Positions 16,705 to 24,624 of a stretch of DNA of 64,000 bases are shown one piece after another. The DNA lies in NCBI RefSeq assembly GCF_015352455.1, contig NZ_JADKPN010000011.1, positions 124,001-188,000 of the forward strand, written 5' to 3'. The translations under genes and the position numbers were made by a program. How positions within the stretch are numbered: the first letter of the stretch is position 1; each line of letters begins with the position of its first letter. The stretch comes from Nocardioides islandensis (GTDB lineage: Bacteria; Actinomycetota; Actinomycetes; Propionibacteriales; Nocardioidaceae). The notes beneath the pieces were generated by a model. It was not told where the DNA came from. It saw only the letters and a list, made by a program, of their open reading frames with translations, and did not search any database.

Positions 16705-18054
16705 ATGTCCGCCCCCAGCAGGCACGGAGTCTCCTCCCGGGACAGCCGGGACCCGATCGGCTACGCCGTCGCCGCCATGAACAAGCTGGCCCAGAGCGAC
16801 CTCCTCGACCGGCTCGGCATCCGCCGGCAGACCGAGAAGGCCGTCTTCACGGTCACCAGGAGCGGTTTCCGCACCGCCACCACCGCGGGCCGCGCCTTCG
16901 CGCGGGCCGGCAGGCGGGGGAGGGCCGGCACCCGTCCGGGCGCCCCGCGGAGCCGTGGCGTCTTCGACCTCACCCCGACCGAGGACGAGCAGATGCTCGT
17001 CGACGTCGTCACCGAGCTGGCCACCGAGGTCGTCCGCCCCGCGGCCGCTGACGCGGACGCCGCCTGCGCGACGCCCGACGAGGTGCTGAGGGCCGGCAAC
17101 GAGATCGGGCTGCCGATCCTCGGGGTGCCCGAGGCGCTGGGCGGCCTGTCCGAGGAACGCACCGCGATGGCCGGCACGCTGGTCGCCGAGGCGCTCGCCA
17201 AGGGCGACCTCGGCATCGCGGTCGCCGCTCTCGCCCCCGGTTCGGTGGCCACCGCGCTGTCGCTGTGGGGGACCGACGAGCAGCAGGCGACGTACCTGCC
17301 GGCGTTCACCGGGGACGAGCCGCCCGCCGCGGCGCTGGCCCTCACCGAGCCTGCCGTCCTCTTCGACGCCCTCGAGCCGGGCACGACGGCCACTCGCATC
17401 GACGACGGCTACGTGCTGGACGGCGTGAAGTCGCTCGTGCCCCGCGGCGCCGACGCCGAGCTGTTCGTCGTCGGCGCCCGGCTCGACACCGGTGCCAACG
17501 CCCTCTTCCTCGTCGAGGCCGGCGCCGACGGGCTGTCCGTCGAGGCCGACCCGTCGATGGGCGTGCGTGCGGCGTCGCTGACCAAGGTCGTGCTCGACGG
17601 CGTCCGCGTCGACGAGGGCGCACTGCTCGGTGCTGACGACGGCACGACCTACGCCGAGTGCGTGCGGCTGTCCCGCCTGGCCTGGTGCGCGCTGGCCGTC
17701 GGCACCGGGCAGGCCGTGCTCGACTACGTGACGCCGTACGTCAAGGAGCGCGAGGCGTTCGGCGAGCCGGTCGCGCACCGCCAGTCGGTGGCGTTCATGG
17801 TGGCCGACATCGCGATCGAGCTGCAGGCCATGCGGCTGCTCACCTACAAGGCCGCCGGCCGGGTGGGCGCGGGCAAGGACGCGAGACGCGAGATCGGCCT
17901 GGCCCGCGAGCTGTGCGCGAGCAAGGGCATGAAGATCGGGCTCGACGGCGTGCAGCTGCTGGGCGGCCACGGGTTCGTGAAGGAGCACCCGGTGGAGCGG
18001 TGGTACCGCGACCTCCGGGCGATCGGCGTGATGGAAGGCGGTGTGTTGGTGTGA
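16705..18054 (+). CDS. Acyl-CoA dehydrogenase family protein (FadE24-like)
   Basis: 449 residues. A basic N-terminal extension of about 90 residues precedes the acyl-CoA dehydrogenase fold (helical N-domain from LTPTEDEQM, then ALALTEPAVLFDALEPG in the beta-domain, then helices ending QLLGGHGFVKEHPVERWYRDLRA). The protein stops at IGVMEGGVLV, just after the position of the usual catalytic glutamate, so the last helix is missing and the FAD-site TEP motif is altered. The stop overlaps the next gene (GTGA). It resembles the alpha/beta pairs of mycobacterial FadE heterotetramers, especially FadE24/FadE23 (from memory). Confidence 0.82.
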   Translation: MSAPSRHGVSSRDSRDPIGYAVAAMNKLAQSDLLDRLGIRRQTEKAVFTVTRSGFRTATTAGRAFARAGRRGRAGTRPGAPRSRGVFDLTPTEDEQMLVDVVTELATEVVRPAAADADAACATPDEVLRAGNEIGLPILGVPEALGGLSEERTAMAGTLVAEALAKGDLGIAVAALAPGSVATALSLWGTDEQQATYLPAFTGDEPPAAALALTEPAVLFDALEPGTTATRIDDGYVLDGVKSLVPRGADAELFVVGARLDTGANALFLVEAGADGLSVEADPSMGVRAASLTKVVLDGVRVDEGALLGADDGTTYAECVRLSRLAWCALAVGTGQAVLDYVTPYVKEREAFGEPVAHRQSVAFMVADIAIELQAMRLLTYKAAGRVGAGKDARREIGLARELCASKGMKIGLDGVQLLGGHGFVKEHPVERWYRDLRAIGVMEGGVLV

Positions 18055-19265
18055 TCAGCCTCGACGACCCGAGGAAGCTCGTCCCGCTGCGAGACCAGGC
18101 GCACCAGGTCGCGATGAACATGCTGCGGCCGATCAGCCGCAAGTACGACGCGGCCGAGCACGAGTACCCCAAGGAGCTCGACCTCCTCGCCGCGATGATC
18201 GACGGGCTGTCGGAGTCCGGCGCGAGCAACGGCGCCGGCGCCGGCGGCGTCAAGCGGGACGAGGACACGGCCGACGACGGGAAGGTCAAGAACGGCACCA
18301 ACCTCGCCTCGGTGCTCGGCATCGCCGAGATGTGCTGGGGCGACGTCGGGCTGCTGCTCTCGCTGCCGCGCCAGGGCCTCGGCAACTCCGCCATCGCGTC
18401 GGTAGCGAACGCCGAGCAGCAGAAGCGGTTCGAGGGCGTGTGGGCCGGCATGGCCATCACCGAGCCCGGCACCGGGTCGGACTCCGCGAACATCTCCACG
18501 ACCGCCGTCCTCGACGGGGACGAGTACGTCATCAACGGCGAGAAGATCTTCGTGACCTCCGGCGACCGCTGCGACGCCGTGGTGGTGTGGGCGACGCTGG
18601 ACAGGTCGGCCGGCCGCGCGGCGATCAAGTCGTTCGTCGTCCCGAAGGGCACGCCCGGCATGACCGTCGAGCGGCTCGAGCACAAGCTCGGCATCAAGGC
18701 GTCCGACACCGCGACGATCCGGTTCGAGGACTGCCGCGTGCCCGCCGAGAACCTCCTGGGCTCGCCCGACATCGACACCAAGGCCGGCTTCGGCGGCGCG
18801 ATGGCGACGTTCGACAACACCCGTCCGCTCGTCGCGGCGATGGCCGTCGGCTGCGCCCGCGCCTCGCTCGACCTGACCCGCGACCTGCTCGAGCGGGCCG
18901 GGGTCGACATCGACTACGACCGGCCCGGGCACGTGCAGTCCGCCGCCGCCGCCAAGTACCTGCAGATGGAGGCCGACTGGGAGGGCGCCCGGCTGCTGAT
19001 GCTCCAGGCCGCCTGGATGGCCGACAACGGCAAGCCCAACTCGCTGGAGGCCTCCATGGCCAAGGCGAAGGCCGGGCGCGTCGGCTCCGACGTGACGCTG
19101 TCCTGCGTCGAGCTGTGCGGGAGCGTCGGGTACGCCGAGGGCGAGCTGCTCGAGAAGTGGGCCCGCGACTCCAAGATCCTCGACATCTTCGAGGGCACCC
19201 AGCAGATCCAGCAGCTGATCGTCGCCCGCCGGGTGCTGGGCCTGACGAGCGCGCAGCTCAGATAG
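18051..19265 (+). CDS. Acyl-CoA dehydrogenase (FadE23-like)
   Basis: 404 residues from GTG 18051. FAD-binding segment is MAITEPGTGSDSANISTT; the catalytic glutamate lies in ILDIFEGTQQIQQL near the C-terminus, and that end is complete. It catalyses alpha,beta-dehydrogenation of acyl-CoA with FAD. Together with the upstream partner, which lacks the C-terminal tail, it probably forms an alpha2-beta2 enzyme; the chain length or sterol substrate cannot be told. It overlaps the convergent luciferase-like gene by 8 nt. Confidence 0.88.
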   Translation: MISLDDPRKLVPLRDQAHQVAMNMLRPISRKYDAAEHEYPKELDLLAAMIDGLSESGASNGAGAGGVKRDEDTADDGKVKNGTNLASVLGIAEMCWGDVGLLLSLPRQGLGNSAIASVANAEQQKRFEGVWAGMAITEPGTGSDSANISTTAVLDGDEYVINGEKIFVTSGDRCDAVVVWATLDRSAGRAAIKSFVVPKGTPGMTVERLEHKLGIKASDTATIRFEDCRVPAENLLGSPDIDTKAGFGGAMATFDNTRPLVAAMAVGCARASLDLTRDLLERAGVDIDYDRPGHVQSAAAAKYLQMEADWEGARLLMLQAAWMADNGKPNSLEASMAKAKAGRVGSDVTLSCVELCGSVGYAEGELLEKWARDSKILDIFEGTQQIQQLIVARRVLGLTSAQLR

Positions 19266-20700
19266 TCAGACCCGCCAGCGCCAGCACGTCGTCGGGGCCG
19301 TTGAGGTCCGGCGTCGACACGAACACGGTGCCGACGCCTCGCTGCACGAGTCCGGCCCACCGGTCGCGCTGCTGGGTGACCGTGCCCGCGTGCTTCTTCT
19401 TCGCGTACGCCGCCGCCGGGGTCCGTCCGCGGTGCCGCTCGACCCGAGCCCAGACGTCCTCGCGGTCCGCGCCGACGACGGGCAGGTCGAGGACCGTCAC
19501 CTCGAGGTCGTCGTACGGCCGTCCCACGGCGTCCAGGTGCTGCCGCAGCACGGCGAGCTTGTGGTCGAGCCGCTCCACGTCCGAGGGCAGGTTGCAGGCG
19601 TCGCCGAGGCGGGCCGCGATGCGCAGGGTACGTCGCTCGCCGTTGCCGCCGACGACGACCGGGATGCGCCCGACCGGCCGGGGGTAGCTGGTGGTCTCGG
19701 GCAGGCCGGCGGCGGCCTTGGTGCCCGGCGCCCACAGGGCGCGCATCGTCTCGATGCCCGCCTCGAGGGCGTCGAGACGCTGGCGGGCCGGTGGGAAGGG
19801 GATGCCGTATGCCGTGTGCTCGCGGTCCCACCACCCGGCGCCGACGCCGACGAAGGCGCGGCCGCCGGTGAGCGCGTCGAGGGTGGCGGCTGCCTTGGCG
19901 GTGATGCCGGCCGGTCGGAACGTGATGGGGGAGACCAGCGTGCCGAGCTCGAGGCCCGTGTCGAGCCCGGCGACCAGGCCCAGGGTGACCCAGGGCTCCG
20001 GGATCGGCTCCCACGCGCGGTCGACCTGCGGGATCTGGATGAGGTGGTCCATCACCGCGAGACCGGCGAAGCCGCTCTGGTCGGCCGCCAGCGCCATGGA
20101 GCGCAGCCAGCCGCCCGGGTCCTCGCCCCAGGGGAAGCGGGAGAGCTGGAGGAACACGCGCAGGCCCTGGGACGACCGGCGGTCCTCGGTCGGTGACCTG
20201 ACGGGGACCGGCGCCGGGGCGGGTGTGGCAGCGTCGGGTGTGACGACGTGGATGACGTCCCAGCCCTCCTCGTCCAGCTCAGTGCGGACCTCCTGGAACC
20301 GGCGCAGCTGCTGGTTCAGCGCATCGGCGGGGACGACGTACGCGCGGTCCGCGTTGCGGCGTCGCGTCTCCCGCGCCGGGGTGTCCACCACGACGGCCAC
20401 CGCGGGCAGGCCTGCCTGACGGGCTCGCTCCATCCAGAGGCGGCGCAGTCCCCGGTCCATGCCGAGGGTGTCGACCACGGTGGTGAGCCCGCGCTTGAGC
20501 CGGCTGATGACGATCACGTCGAGGATCGCGAAGGCCTCGGCGGTGGCCGGCAGGTCGTGCTCGCCGCTGCCGAGGACGGAGCGGAGCTCGTCGGTGGAGA
20601 CGATCTCCTGGCGGCGGTAGTGGGTCGAGGCGAAATGCGACTTGCCCGACCCCGCGGGTCCGATGAGGACCACGAGTGCGGGATCGGGCAAGGGCGGCAC
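19258..20700 (-). CDS. Fusion: P-loop kinase-like domain + luciferase-like (LLM) oxidoreductase
   Basis: 480 residues. Residues 1 to ~165 form a P-loop NTPase (GPAGSGKS at 14-21, then VSTDELRSVLG and a polynucleotide-kinase-like VVVDTPARETRRRNADRAYVV). After a Pro/Ala-rich linker, residues ~183-480 are a luciferase-like TIM barrel (GFAGLAVMDHLIQIPQV, FVGVGAGWWDREHTAYGI, PVVVGGNGERRTLRIAARLGD), typical of F420-dependent oxidoreductases. No stop or frameshift separates the two parts. GTG 20700 has GACACT 7 nt upstream. Function of the combination unknown. Confidence 0.85.
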   Translation of the reverse strand: MPPLPDPALVVLIGPAGSGKSHFASTHYRRQEIVSTDELRSVLGSGEHDLPATAEAFAILDVIVISRLKRGLTTVVDTLGMDRGLRRLWMERARQAGLPAVAVVVDTPARETRRRNADRAYVVPADALNQQLRRFQEVRTELDEEGWDVIHVVTPDAATPAPAPVPVRSPTEDRRSSQGLRVFLQLSRFPWGEDPGGWLRSMALAADQSGFAGLAVMDHLIQIPQVDRAWEPIPEPWVTLGLVAGLDTGLELGTLVSPITFRPAGITAKAAATLDALTGGRAFVGVGAGWWDREHTAYGIPFPPARQRLDALEAGIETMRALWAPGTKAAAGLPETTSYPRPVGRIPVVVGGNGERRTLRIAARLGDACNLPSDVERLDHKLAVLRQHLDAVGRPYDDLEVTVLDLPVVGADREDVWARVERHRGRTPAAAYAKKKHAGTVTQQRDRWAGLVQRGVGTVFVSTPDLNGPDDVLALAGLTI

Positions 20701-20713
20701 GAGGGGGAGTGTC

Positions 20714-21010
20714 TCAGGAGGCGACGTTCTTGTACGGGTCGTGGGTGGCGAGGGCCTTCTCGAGCCGGGCCTGGTCGAGGCGGCTGAAGATCATGTCGTC
20801 CTCCTGGCGGTCCCGGATGACCTTGGCCAGCGTGAACGACGAGGTGACGAGGTAGCAGATCGAGAGGGCGAAGAACGCCTTGATCCAGGGGTCGGCCGGC
20901 AGGTAGTAGACGGCGACGAGGACGGCGAAGAGAGCCACGCCGAAGGAGACGATCGCCTGTGTGTAGAAGGCGGCGGAGTTCTTGGGGTTCGCGTTCTGGT
21001 TGGTAGCCAT
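20714..21010 (-). CDS. YiaA/YiaB-like small inner membrane protein
   Basis: 98 residues with two hydrophobic helices (AAFYTQAIVSFGVALFAVLV and AFFALSICYLVTSSFTLA) and a charged C-terminal tail (VIRDRQEDDMIF). The arrangement matches the YiaAB domain; its function is not known. ATG 21010 is preceded by CAGGGT at 6 nt, compatible with a leaderless start. Confidence 0.75.
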   Translation of the reverse strand: MATNQNANPKNSAAFYTQAIVSFGVALFAVLVAVYYLPADPWIKAFFALSICYLVTSSFTLAKVIRDRQEDDMIFSRLDQARLEKALATHDPYKNVAS

Positions 21011-21052
21011 GCGAGAACCCTGGCCGCGACACCCACCTCCTCGCGCCCGCCT

Positions 21053-21084
21053 GAGTACCCGTCGCCCGCTGAGTACACGTACTC
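21053..21084. promoter_or_regulatory. Repeated GAGTAC boxes upstream of the YiaA-like gene
   Basis: GAGTAC occurs at 21053-21058 and 21071-21076, and the second is followed after AC by its mirror GTACTC (21079-21084). The 14-bp inverted repeat lies about 60-75 bp upstream of the start codon at 21010 and between two same-strand genes. It may be an operator; no binder can be named. Confidence 0.35.
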
Positions 21085-21096
21085 GACCGACCTGGT

Positions 21097-22263
21097 TCAA
21101 CAGAGCGAGGCGGCGGGGGACGGATCGGCGAGGAGGTACGTCGGGGGCTTGAAGCCCTGGTCGGCGAAGGCCGCGGAGACCGCGCCGGTGACCGTGTCGA
21201 GCGAGTCGGAAGGTACGAGGGCGACGGCCGAGCCGCCGAACCCGCCACCGGTCATGCGGGAGCCGACCGCACCGGCGGCGACGGCCGACCCGACGGCCAC
21301 GTCGAGCTCGGGGCAGGAGATCTCGAAGTCGTCGCGCATGGAGGCGTGGGAATCCGCGAACAGCGACCCCAGCGCCGCCCAGTCACCCGCCCCGATCGCG
21401 TCCACCGCCTGTGACACCCGGGCGATCTCGGTGACGACGTGGCGAGCGCGCCGGCGGATCCGTTCGTCCTCGAGGCCTTCGACCTGGTCGAGGGTCGCCT
21501 CGCGCAGGGAGCCGACGCCGAGGGCGCGGACCGCCTGCTCGCAGTCGTCGCGCCTGCTGCCGTACCCGCCGTCGGTGAGCGCGTGCGACACCCCGGTGTC
21601 GACCACGAGGATCGCCAACCCTGCCGCCTCCAGGGCCAGCGGCACCGGACGGCTGACCCCGCTGTCGAAGTCGATCAGCAGCGCCGCCCCCGGCTCCGCG
21701 AAGAGCGCCACTGTCTGGTCCATGCCACCCGTCGGCGCCCCGGCCACCTCGGTCTCGGCGCGCATGCACGCCCGTACCAGCCGGCCTCGCTCGTCGGGGT
21801 CGTCCTTCCGCCCCACCACCTCGGTCACCGCCACCGCGACCGAGCACTCCAGCGCCGCCGACGACGAGAGGCCGGCACCGAGCGGCACCGTGCTGTCCAC
21901 GCAGACGTCGAGGCCGGGCACCTCGACGCCACTCTCACGCAGCGCCCACACCACTCCGGCGACGTACGCCGCCCACCCGTCCACCTGCCCGGGCCCCAGG
22001 TCGTCGCCCTCCCACGCGTCGTCCCGCTGCGCGCTGCGCAGCCGCACCAGCCGGTCCGCCCGCGGCGTCACCGCGGCGTACGTCGCGTGCGGCAGCGCCA
22101 CGGGCAGCACCAGGCCGGCGTTGTAGTCGGTGTGCTCCCCGATCAGGTTCACCCGGCCGGGCGCGCGACCGACCACGGCAGGAGCGATGCCGTACGCCGC
22201 CTGGAACGCTCTGCGCGTGGACGTCGAGAGTGCCGCGACTGAGCCCGGGTCCAGGAGGGTCAC
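21097..22263 (-). CDS. galK: Galactokinase
   Basis: 388 residues, normal family length. The galactokinase signature GRVNLIGEHTDYN (37-49) and the GHMP phosphate-binding loop PLGAGLSSSAAL (127-138) are intact, and motif 3 appears as GSRMTGGGFGGSAVAL near the C-terminus. It phosphorylates galactose to galactose-1-phosphate in the Leloir pathway. No galT or galE is next to it, so its pathway partners are elsewhere. GTG start with a leaderless -10 box 7 nt upstream. Confidence 0.93.
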   Translation of the reverse strand: MTLLDPGSVAALSTSTRRAFQAAYGIAPAVVGRAPGRVNLIGEHTDYNAGLVLPVALPHATYAAVTPRADRLVRLRSAQRDDAWEGDDLGPGQVDGWAAYVAGVVWALRESGVEVPGLDVCVDSTVPLGAGLSSSAALECSVAVAVTEVVGRKDDPDERGRLVRACMRAETEVAGAPTGGMDQTVALFAEPGAALLIDFDSGVSRPVPLALEAAGLAILVVDTGVSHALTDGGYGSRRDDCEQAVRALGVGSLREATLDQVEGLEDERIRRRARHVVTEIARVSQAVDAIGAGDWAALGSLFADSHASMRDDFEISCPELDVAVGSAVAAGAVGSRMTGGGFGGSAVALVPSDSLDTVTGAVSAAFADQGFKPPTYLLADPSPAASLC

Positions 22264-22270
22264 GCGGTCG

Positions 22271-22276
22271 AGCCTA
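22271..22276 (-). promoter_or_regulatory. -10 box for galK (leaderless)
   Basis: TAGGCT on the minus strand, 7 nt before GTG 22263. Confidence 0.55.
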
Positions 22277-22414
22277 GGGGCCGTGACCTTCTCGCCCCCC
22301 GCCCGTTGTGCAGGACGGAACGCTCGTCCGGGTCATGGCGGCTCGGGGCATCGTGAACCGGACCCCCGTCCCGAAGGGCGAGCGCCACACGCACTCATCC
22401 CCCCAGAACAGGCG

Positions 22415-22447
22415 ATGCCCTGGCCGACCCCCCCTAGGCCAGGGCAT
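22415..22447 (-). terminator. Terminator hairpin after the LysR-domain gene
   Basis: ATGCCCTGGCC (22415-22425) pairs perfectly with GGCCAGGGCAT (22437-22447) around an 11-nt C-rich loop; the stem can extend by two further pairs. It lies 21 nt beyond the stop codon of the minus-strand gene 22469-23044 and upstream of galK. There is no long T-run, which is common in high-GC genomes. Confidence 0.7.
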
Positions 22448-22468
22448 TGCCGTGTCGACGACGCAGTC

Positions 22469-23044
22469 TCAGCGGGAGGAGCGCGGCGTCCGCCCGCGCA
22501 CCACGCCCACGAACCGCTGGCTGCGCTCGTCGTCGTGGTCGGCCCGCCACGCGAGGGCGACGGTGGTGACGGGGAGGTCCACGACCGGGCGATGGACGAC
22601 GTCCTTGCGGTGGTGGAGCCGGGCGACGGACATCGGCAGGATCACGATCCCCGTACCCGCCGCGACCGTCTCGACCGCCTCGCGCTCGGTCATCGGTGGC
22701 CAGGCCAGCTGGTCGGCGGTGGGCCGCCAGCCGCTGACGTGCGGCCGGACGAGCTGCTCGTCCACGAGGTCGTCGAGTCGGACGTCGTCCGCCGCCGCCA
22801 CGAGGTGCTCGAGGCCGGCGACGACGACCGGCACCTCGTCGTACAGCGGGATGCACAGGAGGCCGTCCCGGTCCACGGGGAGCCGCACGAGGGCCATGTC
22901 CACCTCGCCCGAGCGGAGGACGGCCTCCTGCTCGGCCTCGGTCACCGGGACCAGGTCCAGCGGCTCGCGCGGGTAGCGCTCGCGCCACACGCCCGCCCAC
23001 TTGTCGGGCGTCGCGCCGGTGACGAACCCGACGCGGAAGGCCAT
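22469..23044 (-). CDS. LysR-type substrate-binding domain protein without DNA-binding domain
   Basis: 191 residues starting MAFRVGFVTGATPDKWAGV. The pattern of two alpha/beta lobes, with RLPVDRDGLLCIPLYDEVPVVV at the lobe crossover and ETVAAGTGIVILPMSVARLH at the second lobe, is that of LysR effector domains. The usual 60-residue winged HTH is absent, and the upstream DNA holds a promoter rather than more coding sequence. It may sense a ligand without binding DNA directly. Start supported by a -10 box 7 nt upstream. Confidence 0.75.
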   Translation of the reverse strand: MAFRVGFVTGATPDKWAGVWRERYPREPLDLVPVTEAEQEAVLRSGEVDMALVRLPVDRDGLLCIPLYDEVPVVVAGLEHLVAAADDVRLDDLVDEQLVRPHVSGWRPTADQLAWPPMTEREAVETVAAGTGIVILPMSVARLHHRKDVVHRPVVDLPVTTVALAWRADHDDERSQRFVGVVRGRTPRSSR

Positions 23045-23051
23045 GCGGCCG

Positions 23052-23057
23052 ACCCTA
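23052..23057 (-). promoter_or_regulatory. -10 box for LysR-domain gene (leaderless)
   Basis: TAGGGT on the minus strand, 7 nt before ATG 23044. Confidence 0.55.
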
Positions 23058-23059
23058 GG

Positions 23060-24391
23060 TCACTTGTCGGGCAGGGTGATCGTGACCCGGCGGTTCTTCT
23101 GCCGCCCGGCCTCGGTGTCGTTGCTGGCGATCGGGTTCGCCTCGCCGTGGCCGACGGCCACGATGTCGATGCGGTAGCTGCCGAGGCGTGACCGCAGGTA
23201 CTGCGCGACCGCCTGCGCCCGGTCCTGCGACAGCGAGAGCCCGTGGGCGGCCGAGCCGAGGTTGTCGGTGTACCCGTCGATGTGGATGGTGCCGTGCAGC
23301 TTCGCGGCGCGGATCTGGTCGGCGAGCTTGCCGATCGCCACCTTGGCGGCGTCGGAGAGCGCTGCGCTGTTCTTGGGGAACGCCAGGTCCGACTTCAGCG
23401 TGACCGTCGGCTTGTCCGGGGTCTTGGTGACGACGGGCTCGGTCTTGGTCGGGGACGGCGACGCGCTCGGCTTCTTGGTCGGCTTGTTCTTGTCACCCTG
23501 GCTGGTGGTGTGCGCCGGCTTCTTCGGCTTCGCGTCGGCCTCGGGCGAGGTGCCACCCTGCGTGAACCACCAGGTGCCGCCGGCGATCGCGCCGACGAGG
23601 AGCACGACGAGGGGCACGACGAGCTTGGCGCGCCTGCGCGGTGGCTCCTCCTCCTCGATGAGCAGCGGGGGAGCGGCGCGCCAGGTCTGCTGGGCGACGG
23701 GCTCGGTCTCGGCCACCGGCACGGGTGCCGGCTCCGGCGGGGGAGGCGGCGCGAACTCCAGGGGCGCCACGGGCTTGGTGCCGAGCTCGTAGGTCGAGAA
23801 GCCGGACCCGACCGGGGCCACGAACGCCGACTGGATCTCCTGCACCGCCATGTCGAGCGGGTCGAAGGGCTGGCCCAGCGCCGCGCGCAGCAGGGCCCGC
23901 GGGAAGCTGAGGATGATCTCGTGCACGGACTGGTCGTCGTGCAGCACGGTGAGCCGGATCGGCATGTTCAGCCGCGGCGTCTCGCTCTTCCCGTGGTCAC
24001 GGTCGAGGACCAGCGAACCGCCGCCACCTGCGCCGGCGCCGGCCGCGTGCTCGCCGGCGTCGCCGCGGTCGGCGGGGTCGGCGTCCTCGTCACCCGGGAC
24101 GTCCGCGTCCAGCGGGCCGAGGTCGCGGACCCGGGCCTCCTCGATGACGCGGCCGTGGCCGATGTGGCGCGCGTGCGAGTCGAAGACGATCCCCGGGAAG
24201 AGGTCGAGCGCGTCCTCCAGCCCGTAGAGGACCTGCTCCTCACCCTGGAGCGACCAGCTCCGGTCCTCGGTACGGACGATGGTGGTCGGGCGGAACTCGA
24301 GCAGCGCGGCGTTCAGGTCTCCGCGGCCGAGCGCGTCGAGGAGGCGGGTGGCAGGCGAGGACTCGAAGCGTTCACCCCGGTCGTCCGCCAT
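23060..24391 (-). CDS. OmpA-domain membrane protein
   Basis: 443 residues. An N-terminal cytosolic part of ~255 residues of unknown fold precedes a proline/glutamate-rich stretch. One transmembrane helix follows RRRAK (LVVPLVVLLVGAIAGGTWWF), then a Lys/Thr/Pro-rich wall-spanning linker, and finally an OmpA/MotB peptidoglycan-binding domain (HIDGYTDNLGSAAHGLSLSQ, RRVTITL). The topology puts the OmpA domain outside, anchoring to peptidoglycan. ATG 24391 has GGGAAGG upstream at good spacing; ATG 24424 is an alternative. Confidence 0.83.
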   Translation of the reverse strand: MADDRGERFESSPATRLLDALGRGDLNAALLEFRPTTIVRTEDRSWSLQGEEQVLYGLEDALDLFPGIVFDSHARHIGHGRVIEEARVRDLGPLDADVPGDEDADPADRGDAGEHAAGAGAGGGGSLVLDRDHGKSETPRLNMPIRLTVLHDDQSVHEIILSFPRALLRAALGQPFDPLDMAVQEIQSAFVAPVGSGFSTYELGTKPVAPLEFAPPPPPEPAPVPVAETEPVAQQTWRAAPPLLIEEEEPPRRRAKLVVPLVVLLVGAIAGGTWWFTQGGTSPEADAKPKKPAHTTSQGDKNKPTKKPSASPSPTKTEPVVTKTPDKPTVTLKSDLAFPKNSAALSDAAKVAIGKLADQIRAAKLHGTIHIDGYTDNLGSAAHGLSLSQDRAQAVAQYLRSRLGSYRIDIVAVGHGEANPIASNDTEAGRQKNRRVTITLPDK

Positions 24392-24503
24392 GCCCGACCT
24401 TCCCAGCGCTGTTCCCGATGTCATCTCTCCGCTTTCGTTCCCCCGGTGCCCCAAGCATGCGGGAAAAGTGTGCCCCGCGTGACGGGAGTTGCGTTTCCGA
24501 GAT

Positions 24504-24554
24504 CACGCTCGGGCGGTGACTGGTCCAGACCACCGCGCCCTGGGCTCGAGCGTG
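24504..24554. repeat. Imperfect palindrome between divergent OmpA-domain and MFS genes
   Basis: CACGCTCG (24504-24511) mirrors CGAGCGTG (24547-24554), and GGCGGTG and CACCGC sit inside as a second pair. It lies in a 233-bp divergent intergenic region that otherwise shows only the MFS promoter. Possible shared operator or a repeat remnant; not assigned. Confidence 0.35.
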
Positions 24555-24612
24555 CACCCCGGCCCGGCGGTCGTCACGACGGGCCGCGGGTGGGGTGCGC
24601 ACGCCAGGGCCC

Positions 24613-24618
24613 TAGGTT
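24613..24618 (+). promoter_or_regulatory. -10 box for MFS gene (leaderless)
   Basis: TAGGTT, 6 nt before GTG 24625. Confidence 0.55.
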
Positions 24619-24624
24619 CGGCGC

